Shown here one piece after another: positions 1 to 5,177 of a stretch of 5,177 nucleotides of DNA (its first letter is position 1; each line of letters opens with the position of its first letter). Below the pieces are notes generated by a model, which did not search any database, had not been told where the DNA came from, and saw nothing but the letters and a program-made list of their open reading frames with translations. Source of the stretch: Clostridiaceae bacterium (GTDB lineage: Bacteria > Bacillota > Clostridia > UBA1212 > DUPL01); the NCBI GenBank assembly GCA_012522035.1, contig JAAYLF010000283.1, positions 1-5,177 on the forward strand, written 5' to 3'. The position numbers and the translations under genes were made by a program.

Positions 1-562
1 CAGTGCGAATCATTGGGTCGTTGTAAGTGTTCTCCGGGGAGAAGGAAAACTCTTTTCTCTGGCAGAGCTTGTTCAGATGAACAAAAAACAGTGTGGTGTA
101 TGCATTCTGCAGAAGCTTGTTCTCGGTGTTGTTCCGGTTGTCCTCTGCGCTTATGTAAAGAAGTTGCAGCATGTACTCATAAAGCTGTTCCCTGTGATGT
201 GGTGGAAAACGCCATGCAGGAGTAAAACCGTTTTTAAAACACTTGTCCAATTTATATCTGGGAGCAGACAGCTGGTCCAGATATTTTTTGGAAACCCACA
301 TGAGAATTCTTTTATTGTTTTCATGCTTGCTGTCGGTGTATGTATAATGATGGAGATTATTTATATCTATGAGAATAAAATCGCCTGAGTTCAAGACATA
401 ATTCGTATTGTTGACAAGTATGGTGAATTCACCCTCAATGATATACATTATTTCATAAAAGTTGTGAAAGTGCATCTCCAAAGCGCCGCTCGGTACACCT
501 ACCTTCTCGTATATTTCCAGGTTTTCGTTCAGCATATACTGTCTTGGATCATCTGCTGCCAT
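1..562 (-). CDS. AraC-family transcriptional regulator, N-terminal cupin sensor half (cut by left edge)
   Basis: Reading the minus strand from the ATG at 562 gives 187 uninterrupted codons running off the left edge. The protein begins MAADDPRQYMLNENLEIYEK. Residues 31-44 match cupin motif 1 exactly (H31-x-H33-x3-E37-x6-G44, within HFHNFYEIMYIIEGE), and G60 to H71 fits motif 2. This is the usual ligand-sensing beta-barrel of AraC/XylS regulators with an N-terminal cupin. Residues 120-170 look helical, as in the linker and dimerisation part. The two C-terminal helix-turn-helix motifs expected in a protein of about 280-300 residues would lie outside the window, so the family call rests on the sensor domain and the context. 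It is transcribed divergently from the hexuronate operon and is the likely regulator of it, probably sensing a sugar acid; that role is inferred. An in-frame TTG at 586 with a better ribosome binding site is an alternative start that adds eight residues. Confidence 0.8.
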   Translation of the reverse strand, partial: MAADDPRQYMLNENLEIYEKVGVPSGALEMHFHNFYEIMYIIEGEFTILVNNTNYVLNSGDFILIDINNLHHYTYTDSKHENNKRILMWVSKKYLDQLSAPRYKLDKCFKNGFTPAWRFPPHHREQLYEYMLQLLYISAEDNRNNTENKLLQNAYTTLFFVHLNKLCQRKEFSFSPENTYNDPMIRT

Positions 563-583
563 TGTTGGTACTTGTCGTTTAAG

Positions 584-597
584 CAATTTTATCACCC
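584..597 (-). promoter_or_regulatory. Possible ribosome binding site and TTG start for the AraC-type regulator
   Basis: On the minus strand GGGTGAT (597 down to 591) is followed by AAAA and then TTG at 586-584. This matches the 3' part of the Shine-Dalgarno consensus (GGTGAT) at suitable spacing. The ATG at 562 has no clear purine-rich site before it. Starting at the TTG would add MLKRQVPT before the methionine at 562. The choice is open; conservation of these eight residues in homologues would decide it. Confidence 0.4.
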
Positions 598-604
598 AGA
601 ATAT

Positions 605-633
605 ATAATACAGCAAGAATTGCAATTAAACAA
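605..633 (-). promoter_or_regulatory. Candidate sigma-A-type promoter for the AraC-type regulator
   Basis: On the minus strand TTGTTT (633-628) and TATTAT (610-605) are separated by exactly 17 bp, a plausible -35/-10 pair. Transcription would start near 598, giving a very short leader to the TTG at 586 or about 36 nt to the ATG at 562. The region is so AT-rich that chance matches are common, so this is tentative. It overlaps the repeated AGCAA elements, which would allow autoregulation. Confidence 0.35.
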
Positions 634-677
634 GCAAAATATGCTATTAATATAGAAAAATAATGCTATATTATATA
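612..677. repeat. Helically phased repeated elements, candidate AraC-type operator
   Basis: AGCAAGAATTGC (612-623) recurs as AGCAAAATATGC (633-644), an offset of 21 bp. ATGCTATTAATATA (641-654) recurs as ATGCTATATTATATA (663-677), an offset of 22 bp. Both pairs contain G/C positions that stand out in otherwise A/T DNA, and two are also short inverted repeats: GCAA-gaa-TTGC at 613-623 and AGCA-aaata-TGCT at 633-645. AraC-family dimers typically bind two direct half-sites about two helical turns apart, so the spacing and the position between divergent genes fit an operator. The link to the neighbouring regulator is inference. Confidence 0.4.
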
Positions 678-679
678 AT
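642..679 (+). promoter_or_regulatory. Candidate promoter region of the uxuA operon
   Basis: A perfect -10 hexamer TATAAT lies at 674-679, about 70 nt before the uxuA start, but the sequence 17 bp upstream of it (TATAGA, 651-656) is a poor -35. A second option is an extended -10, TGCTATTAA (642-650), with TTGCAA at 620-625 as a -35 at a long 19 bp spacing. A weak -35 overlapped by the phased repeats would fit an activator-dependent promoter. A 7-bp-arm palindrome, TTATATA-A-TATATAA (671-685), overlaps the -10. No catabolite-repression (cre) match was seen. Confidence 0.35.
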
Positions 680-749
680 ATATAAGTGCCAATGCATGAG
701 AGAAATAGATATTTAACATAATACTGAAAAGCGAAAGGAGAAAAGAAAA

Positions 750-1823
750 ATGAAAATGTCATTAAGGTGGTTTGGCAGCAAATATGATACCGTCAAACTG
801 GAATATATCAGACAGATTCCGGGAGTAGAAGGTGTCATAACCACCCTTTACAGCAAAATGCCAGGAGAGTTGTGGACTCTCGATGAAATACTAGCGTTGA
901 AAAAGGAAGTTGAGGATGCTGGCTTAAAAATCCACGGAATCGAGAGTGTCAATGTATGTGACGCAATAAAGGCCGGCACAAAGGAAAGGGACGAGCATAT
1001 AGAAAACTATATCACGACTCTTGAGAACCTAGGCAAGGCAGACATACACATGGTATGCTACAACTTCATGCCGGTGTTTGACTGGACCCGCACTGAGCTT
1101 TCAAGAAAGCTTCCCGATGGTTCCACAGTTCTAGCCTATACACAGGAGGCAGTGGACAGAATCAATCCTGAGGAGATGTTTAATGCAATTGAAGGAGAAA
1201 GAATCGGGGCATTCATGCCAGGATGGGAGCCTGAACGCATGGCTAGAATCAAGGAGCTGTTCGAACTATATAAAGATGTGGACGATGAGAAACTGTTTGC
1301 GAACCTTAAGTACTTCCTGGAAGCGATAATGCCTGTTTGTGACAAGTACGACATAAACATGGCGATCCATCCGGATGATCCTGCCTGGAGTGTTTTTGGT
1401 TTGCCTAGAATAATCATCAACAAGGAGAACATCCTTCGCATGATGAAAATGGTGGACAACAAGCACAATGGAGTAACCTTCTGCACCGGTTCCTTTGGTA
1501 CGAATTTAAAGAACGACATGCCTGACATGATACGTTCACTAGAAGGAAGGCTGCATTTTGCTCACGTACGCAATCTAAAATTCCACTCTCAGACAAATTT
1601 TGAAGAGTCAGCCCACTTGTCATCAGCGGGAACTTTTGATATATATGAAATTATGAAAGCACTGTATGATATTAAGTTCACTGGCCCGATCCGTCCAGAC
1701 CATGGAAGAATGATCTGGGGAGAAGTAGCAATGCCTGGATATGGACTGTATGACCGTGCTTTGGGTGCCACATATTTGCAAGGTTTGTGGGAAGCTATAG
1801 ATAAGTGTGCAAAAAGATGTTAA
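750..1823 (+). CDS. uxuA: Mannonate dehydratase (D-mannonate to 2-keto-3-deoxygluconate)
   Basis: This 357-residue cytoplasmic TIM-barrel enzyme removes water from D-mannonate to give 2-keto-3-deoxy-D-gluconate (KDG) in glucuronate catabolism. Family hallmarks are present: LRWFG near the N-terminus (residues 5-9), CYNFMPVFDWTRT (103-115), AIHPDDP (205-211), FCTGS (244-248), HVRN (272-275) and RPDHGR (315-320), then GYGLYDRALGATYLQGLWEA near the C-terminus. By comparison with structurally studied UxuA, the metal ligands should be H207, C245, H272 and D317, with Mn2+ or a similar metal; H318 and a nearby tyrosine (331 or 334) are likely catalytic. The length is normal for the shorter Firmicute form. 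The start is set by AAAGGAG (734-740), 9 nt upstream of ATG. It is the first gene of the operon and ends 25 nt before the next gene. All expected key residues are present, so it should be functional. Confidence 0.97.
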   Translation: MKMSLRWFGSKYDTVKLEYIRQIPGVEGVITTLYSKMPGELWTLDEILALKKEVEDAGLKIHGIESVNVCDAIKAGTKERDEHIENYITTLENLGKADIHMVCYNFMPVFDWTRTELSRKLPDGSTVLAYTQEAVDRINPEEMFNAIEGERIGAFMPGWEPERMARIKELFELYKDVDDEKLFANLKYFLEAIMPVCDKYDINMAIHPDDPAWSVFGLPRIIINKENILRMMKMVDNKHNGVTFCTGSFGTNLKNDMPDMIRSLEGRLHFAHVRNLKFHSQTNFEESAHLSSAGTFDIYEIMKALYDIKFTGPIRPDHGRMIWGEVAMPGYGLYDRALGATYLQGLWEAIDKCAKRC

Positions 1824-1848
1824 ACTTATTAAAAAGGAGGGATGAAAA

Positions 1849-2607
1849 ATGCGTATAGGTGCGCAGCTTTATACAGTTAGGGATTATTGCAAAACTGAAG
1901 AAGACCTGAGAAATACCCTGAAAAAACTTGCTGAATTTGGTTATAAGTACGTTCAGGTTTCAGGAGTAGTTCTAGAACCAAAGGTGATTAGGGAAATCTG
2001 TGATGAGATTGGTTTGAAGATAAAACTGACTCACACAAATCCGGACAGACTGCTAAATGATCCAATGGCGGTTATTGAAGATCACAGGATTTTTGGATGT
2101 GACTATGTAGGTATTGGTGCAATGCCTGAAAGATACAAGGGCAGTTATGAAGGTCTTAGAAACTTCATAAAGGATTACAGCGAAGTAGCTAAAATTCTAA
2201 AGGAAAATGGAATGTCATTCCATTATCACAACCACTCTTTTGAATTTGAGAAATTTGAGGAAAGAATTGGTTTTGACATTATGCTTGAAGAGACTGTAGA
2301 AGGTGAATGGTATTTCATATTCGATACTTACTGGGCTCAGCATGGAGGTGTTTGCCCTACAGATTATATTAATAGAATGGAAGGCAGAATCAAAGCACTG
2401 CACTTCAAAGACATGCGTATGGAAGGTTCTAATCAGAAGTTTGCTGCAATCGGAAGTGGTAATCTTAACTGGGACAAAATAATAGAAGCATGCAAAAAGA
2501 CAAATGTGGAGTATGCATTCATTGAACAGGATACTCACTTTGTTGATGACGCTATAACCGAGCTTGGCAGAAGTTATAGATTTTTGAATGGAAAAGGACT
2601 TAAATAG
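1849..2607 (+). CDS. Sugar phosphate isomerase/epimerase-like TIM barrel protein, first copy
   Basis: A 252-residue cytoplasmic protein of the xylose isomerase-like / AP-endonuclease 2 superfamily (PF01261, COG1082), which includes IolE- and IolI-like inosose dehydratases and isomerases, hydroxypyruvate isomerase and 3-keto-sugar epimerases or lyases. It starts with the typical MRIGAQLYTVRD. Metal-site motifs are YHNHSFEFE (126-134, Glu132), FDTYWAQHGG (158-167, Asp159), HFKD (185-188, His185) and IEQD (225-228, Glu226), so the metal-binding barrel appears intact. A strong AGGAGG (1835-1840), 8 nt before ATG, fixes the start. The gene sits 25 nt after uxuA and 13 nt before a second member of the superfamily, so they are almost certainly co-transcribed. 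The substrate cannot be read from sequence; a keto-sugar acid or keto-glycoside derivative is a guess from the context. It ends in TAG followed immediately by the next gene's ribosome binding site. Confidence 0.88.
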   Translation: MRIGAQLYTVRDYCKTEEDLRNTLKKLAEFGYKYVQVSGVVLEPKVIREICDEIGLKIKLTHTNPDRLLNDPMAVIEDHRIFGCDYVGIGAMPERYKGSYEGLRNFIKDYSEVAKILKENGMSFHYHNHSFEFEKFEERIGFDIMLEETVEGEWYFIFDTYWAQHGGVCPTDYINRMEGRIKALHFKDMRMEGSNQKFAAIGSGNLNWDKIIEACKKTNVEYAFIEQDTHFVDDAITELGRSYRFLNGKGLK

Positions 2608-2620
2608 GGGGGTAAGCACC

Positions 2621-3475
2621 ATGGCAAGATTTCTTCTATCGGCATTTGCTGACGAGGCAAGCCCAAATATTGATGAGCAAATTAAAGCGCTCCAGAGAAA
2701 CGAAGTTGGATATATTGAGATTCGAGGAGTAGTTGACAGAAACATAATTAAGCATGACGACAGCACAATCAAGGAAATAAAAGCAAAACTGGATGCAGGC
2801 GGAATAAGGGTATGGTCCATAGGGTCAACAATTGGGAAAATCGGTATTAAGGATGACTTTGAACCACATTTTGAAGATTTCAAGAGGACTGTTGAAGTTG
2901 CCCATATGCTTGATTGCACCAATATACGCCTTTTTAGTTTCTTCATGCCTGGAGGAGAGAACCCGGATGACTACAGAGATGAAGTCATGAGAAGAATGGG
3001 CGCATTGGTTGAGTATGCCAAAGGAACGGGTGTAGACTTGTGCCATGAGAATGAGAAGTTCATATATGGTGAAACCATAGAGCGCAACTTGGACTTGTTC
3101 GAAACCTTTGGTTCAGGGTTGAAAAGTATTTTGGACCCGTCCAACTATGTTCAGAGTGGAATAAAACCCATGGAAGCTTTCAAGGTTCTGGACAAATACA
3201 TTAAATATCTGCATATAAAAGATGCGAGATTCAGCGACCATAAGGTTGTTCCTTCCGGTTATGGTGATGGGAACATAAAGGAAATTCTAACTGAGCTCAA
3301 TAAGCGGGATGGAGATGTTGTATTGAGCATAGAGCCACATTTGAAGGTTTTTGCAGGTTATGATGCTCTTGGTGACGATACAAGTATTGGCGAAACAGAA
3401 TTTGTATATAAATCTGGTGACGAAGCATTCGATGCAGCTTGCGTTGCTTTGAAAAATATTTTGAAAGAGGTGTAA
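2621..3475 (+). CDS. Sugar phosphate isomerase/epimerase-like TIM barrel protein, second divergent copy
   Basis: A 284-residue member of the same xylose isomerase-like barrel superfamily (PF01261), but clearly not a recent duplicate of the gene before it: the N-terminus (MARFLLSAFADEASPNIDEQ) and the motif wording differ throughout. Likely metal ligands are Glu143 (LCHENE), Asp172 (LDPSNY), His198 (HIKDA) and Glu238 (SIEPH), all present. VPSGYGDGNI (210-219) matches the glycine-rich loop common before the last strands of these barrels. The ATG at 2621 is chosen because GGGGGGT (2607-2613) lies 7 nt upstream; an in-frame ATG at 2588 lies inside the preceding gene and lacks a good site. It ends 5 nt before the oxidoreductase gene, whose ribosome binding site lies in its last codons, so translation is probably coupled. 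Cytoplasmic; an isomerase, epimerase or lyase is likely, substrate unknown. Confidence 0.88.
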   Translation: MARFLLSAFADEASPNIDEQIKALQRNEVGYIEIRGVVDRNIIKHDDSTIKEIKAKLDAGGIRVWSIGSTIGKIGIKDDFEPHFEDFKRTVEVAHMLDCTNIRLFSFFMPGGENPDDYRDEVMRRMGALVEYAKGTGVDLCHENEKFIYGETIERNLDLFETFGSGLKSILDPSNYVQSGIKPMEAFKVLDKYIKYLHIKDARFSDHKVVPSGYGDGNIKEILTELNKRDGDVVLSIEPHLKVFAGYDALGDDTSIGETEFVYKSGDEAFDAACVALKNILKEV

Positions 3476-4164
3476 TTTTCATGGATAAAGTGAGATATGG
3501 AGTTATAGGTATTGGTAACATGGGTAATGGTTACATCAATGATTACAATTCAGGACACATAAAGGGTGGAGTACTTGCTGCTGTTTGTGATGTTAATGAA
3601 GCAAAATTAAATGCAGTAAAGGAGAGACTTCCTGAGAACTGTGCGGTTTTCACAGATCCTGAAGAAATGATTAAATCTGGAACAGTGGATGCAGTTGTGA
3701 TAGCTACACCACACTATGACCATCCAAAATTGGCTATCAAGGCGTTTGAAAACGGACTTCATGTAGTAATAGAGAAACCTGCTGGAGTTTACACAAAGAG
3801 AGTCAGGGAGATGAATGAAGCAGCCGCCAGATCCGGTAAGAAGTTTATGATAATGTTCCAAAACAGGACAAATCCACTATATGCAAAAATGCGTGAGATG
3901 GTAGCTGAAGGCGCTGTTGGAGAAATAAAAAGAGTTACATTGTTGATAACAGACTGGTATAGACCTCAGTCATATTATGATTCAGGATCCTGGCGTGCAA
4001 CCTGGGAAGGAGAAGGTGGTGGAGTATTGCTTAACCAGGCACCACACAACCTTGACCTCTGGCAATGGATTACCGGCATGATGCCTTCAAAAATAAGAGC
4101 ATATTGTCATATGGGCAAATGGCATAATATTGAGGTAGAGGACGACGTAACCGCATACTTTGAG

Positions 4165-4167
4165 TAG
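4165..4167 (+). other. In-frame amber (TAG) codon inside the oxidoreductase gene
   Basis: TAC TTT GAG TAG CCA AAT is read in the frame of the oxidoreductase. Protein similarity continues without any shift across the codon, so this is a substitution and not an indel. TAG also ends the first isomerase-like gene at 2605-2607 at the expected length, with a ribosome binding site directly after it. TAG therefore works as an ordinary stop in this genome. Confidence 0.9.
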
Positions 4168-4185
4168 CCAAATGGAGCTACAGGT

Positions 4186-4662
4186 GTGTGGGTAACATCC
4201 ACAGGCGACTACCCAGGAACAAACTACTTCGAGATATTAGGAGATGAAGGAAAACTGGTGGTCTCAGGTGGGCAGCTTGCATACTACAAGAACAAGATGA
4301 ACGAAAGAGAGTTCAATAAAACAAATGAAATAAGCTTTGCTGTTCCTGGTCATGAAAGGGTAGAAGTAGAGATACCAAAAACAGAAGGGCCACTTGGACA
4401 TATTTGGATGATGAACAACTTCTTTGACAGCATTCTGCATGACACTCCTGTATATGTTCCCGGAGAAGAAGGTATCAAGTCACTGATGTTGTCGAATGCA
4501 ATGTATCTGTCAGCATGGCTTGACAAGACAGTGGAACTGCCAATTGATGAGGATGAGTTCCTTGCTGAGCTTAACAAGAGAAGAGCGACTTCCAACTACA
4601 AAAACAAAGTTGGGAAAGACGATGCAGTTGTTGAAGATATATCAAAAACCTTTATGAAATAA
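4186..4662 (+). CDS. C-terminal fragment of the Gfo/Idh/MocA oxidoreductase, possible reinitiation at GTG
   Basis: This is the open frame downstream of the TAG, in the same frame as the first part. A GTG at 4186 has GGAG (4174-4177) 8 nt upstream, so ribosomes stopping at 4165-4167 could in principle restart about 20 nt later and make a 158-residue C-terminal piece. It contains the distal beta-sheet strands and the C-terminal helix region (for example GHIWMMNNFFDSIL, 74-87) but no cofactor-binding domain. Most likely it is just the tail of a broken gene; the site may be a chance match within codons for the conserved NGATG segment. Confidence 0.35.
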   Translation: MWVTSTGDYPGTNYFEILGDEGKLVVSGGQLAYYKNKMNEREFNKTNEISFAVPGHERVEVEIPKTEGPLGHIWMMNNFFDSILHDTPVYVPGEEGIKSLMLSNAMYLSAWLDKTVELPIDEDEFLAELNKRRATSNYKNKVGKDDAVVEDISKTFMK

Positions 4663-4673
4663 GGAGTGAAGAA

Positions 4674-5177
4674 ATGTTACCTTTTAAAGTAGATTTAAGT
4701 AACAAGGTGGTAGTTATAACCGGGGGAGGAGGTGTTTTGTGTTCAGCTTTTGCTGAGGCACTGGCAGAGTGTGGTGCAAAGATAGCCATTCTGGACATAA
4801 ATGCGGATGCTGCAAAAGAGATTGCCGAGAGAATCAATGATAAGGGTGGTTTTGCCCAGGGATTTGAAGCTGACTGCCTAAACAAGGAGAGTCTGGAAAA
4901 GGCCAGAGAAGAGATTGTCAAGGTTATGGGTGCTTGTGACATTCTGATAAATGGTGCAGGTGGCAACAGCCCAAAAGGCACAACCGACAATGAACAGTTT
5001 GTACCAGGAGATCTTGAAAAGGAAATAAAAACATTCTTTGATCTCGACCCTGCAGGCATAAGCTTTGTTTTTGATCTGAACATACTTTCTGCTGTATTGA
5101 CTACACACGTATTTGCAAAAGACATGGTCGAGAATGAGCACGGAAACATAATAAACATTTCATCAATGAACGCATTC
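4674..5177 (+). CDS. uxuB: SDR-family D-mannonate oxidoreductase / fructuronate reductase (cut by right edge)
   Basis: The frame from ATG 4674 is open for exactly 168 codons to the window end. The protein is a classical short-chain dehydrogenase: Rossmann motif ITGGGGVLCSAF (15-26), acidic D41 after the second strand (AILDIN, suggesting NAD(H) preference), NGAGGN (93-98), and the ISS strand (162-164) holding the catalytic serine; the Tyr-x3-Lys pair would come after the edge. The insert with FFDLDPAGISFVFDLNIL (121-138) and the THVFAKDM segment (144-151) resemble the SDR-type UxuB (YjmF) of Bacillus, which interconverts D-fructuronate and D-mannonate. This differs from the long-chain mannitol dehydrogenase-like UxuB of E. 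coli. AAGGAG (4661-4666) overlaps the preceding TAA and sits 7 nt from the ATG, so it belongs to the operon. Co-location with uxuA supports the call; a related gluconate-type SDR is the main alternative. Confidence 0.85.
   Translation, partial: MLPFKVDLSNKVVVITGGGGVLCSAFAEALAECGAKIAILDINADAAKEIAERINDKGGFAQGFEADCLNKESLEKAREEIVKVMGACDILINGAGGNSPKGTTDNEQFVPGDLEKEIKTFFDLDPAGISFVFDLNILSAVLTTHVFAKDMVENEHGNIINISSMNAF

Larger units (their letters stand above)
3481..4662 (+). pseudogene. Gfo/Idh/MocA family NAD(P)-dependent oxidoreductase interrupted by an in-frame TAG
   Basis: Read through a single stop, this is a 393-codon Gfo/Idh/MocA dehydrogenase, a normal length for the family. These enzymes oxidise or reduce sugars, inositols and sugar acids with NAD(P). 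Residues 6-17 (YGVIGIGNMGNG) form the Rossmann nucleotide-binding loop, EKPAG (98-102) carries the conserved lysine (K99), and GGGVLLNQAPHNLDLW (179-194) has the conserved His189 and Asp192. TAG at 4165-4167 (codon 229) follows TAYFE. The same frame continues with PNGATGVWVTSTGDYPGTN and stays family-like to TAA at 4660-4662. From memory of the family, a Tyr (FEYPNGA) is normal there, so one base change of TAC or TAT explains the stop. The first 228 codons alone (3481-4167) would lack the last part of the substrate-binding sheet. The start is ATG 3481 with AAAGAGGTG (3465-3472); an earlier in-frame ATG at 3439 lies inside the preceding gene. The mutation could also be a sequencing error. Confidence 0.85.

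Noticed and set aside
13..655. Short plus-strand frames at 13-225, 77-388 and 464-655
   Set aside because: They are antisense to the cupin regulator or run into its upstream region, have no family features, and mostly lack ribosome binding sites.
671..685. TTATATA-A-TATATAA palindrome as a transcription terminator
   Set aside because: It is purely A/T with 7-bp arms and no G/C stem or following T run. It overlaps a -10 hexamer, so it is more likely promoter DNA.
1824..1848. Possible attenuator or terminator in the longest gap inside the operon
   Set aside because: The 25-nt gap contains little more than a strong ribosome binding site and no hairpin with a U-tract.
2215..2946. Minus-strand open frame of 243 codons across two genes
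   Set aside because: It lies antisense to two well-supported barrel genes and spans their boundary. The protein shows no recognisable motif and the frame has no good ribosome binding site, so it is a shadow.
4165..4167. Recoding of TAG, for example as pyrrolysine or through a genome-wide reassigned amber codon
   Set aside because: Another gene in the window (1849-2607) ends normally at TAG with the next ribosome binding site directly after it. Gfo/Idh/MocA enzymes are not known pyrrolysine proteins, and no Pyl genes are visible. A Tyr-to-TAG substitution is simpler.
4187..4203. Stem-loop TGTGG/CCACA after the TAG as a readthrough element
   Set aside because: It has only about five or six pairs and lies within codons for the conserved VWVTST segment, so chance is a sufficient explanation.
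4652..5158. Minus-strand open frame of 168 codons
   Set aside because: It is antisense to the SDR gene, which has clear motifs and a ribosome binding site. The serine- and alanine-rich antisense product is typical of a shadow frame.

Overview
The window looks like an accessory sugar-acid catabolic locus of a low-to-moderate GC Firmicute, most likely a plant-polysaccharide-degrading member of the Clostridia. The reasons are the AT-rich intergenic DNA, strong AGGAGG-type ribosome binding sites before nearly every gene, tight same-strand gene packing, and protein sequences of clostridial/bacillar type. The exact genus cannot be fixed from this sequence.

Layout. Positions 1 to about 562 (possibly 586) hold, on the minus strand, the N-terminal cupin sensor domain of an AraC-type regulator whose DNA-binding half lies beyond the left edge. 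Positions 587-749 are a divergent, very AT-rich control region with candidate overlapping promoters and repeated AGCAA/TGCTAT elements spaced 21-22 bp apart. From 750 to the right edge a five-gene operon runs on the plus strand: mannonate dehydratase (uxuA, 750-1823); a sugar phosphate isomerase/epimerase-like TIM barrel (1849-2607); a second, divergent TIM barrel of the same superfamily (2621-3475); a Gfo/Idh/MocA oxidoreductase (3481-4662) broken by an in-frame TAG at 4165-4167; and the start of an SDR-type D-mannonate oxidoreductase (uxuB-like, 4674 onwards, cut by the right edge). Gaps between genes are only 25, 13, 5 and 11 nt, and no internal terminator is seen.

How the genes work together. 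The SDR (fructuronate to D-mannonate) and UxuA (D-mannonate to 2-keto-3-deoxygluconate, KDG) form the core of the glucuronate branch of hexuronate catabolism. The three genes between them are not needed for the textbook pathway. A Gfo/Idh/MocA oxidoreductase next to two isomerase/epimerase-like barrels suggests an extra feeder module, for example one that oxidises and then epimerises or eliminates an unusual uronide or uronic-acid derivative so that it enters at fructuronate or mannonate. That role is inference. The divergent AraC-type regulator is the obvious candidate local sensor and activator.

The most notable anomaly is the nonsense codon in the oxidoreductase. The frame is open and family-like on both sides of it, so it is either a recent point mutation (Tyr codon to TAG), a sequencing error, or a split or readthrough gene. 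Nothing in the window resembles a CRISPR array, transposon, tRNA, rRNA or prophage gene.
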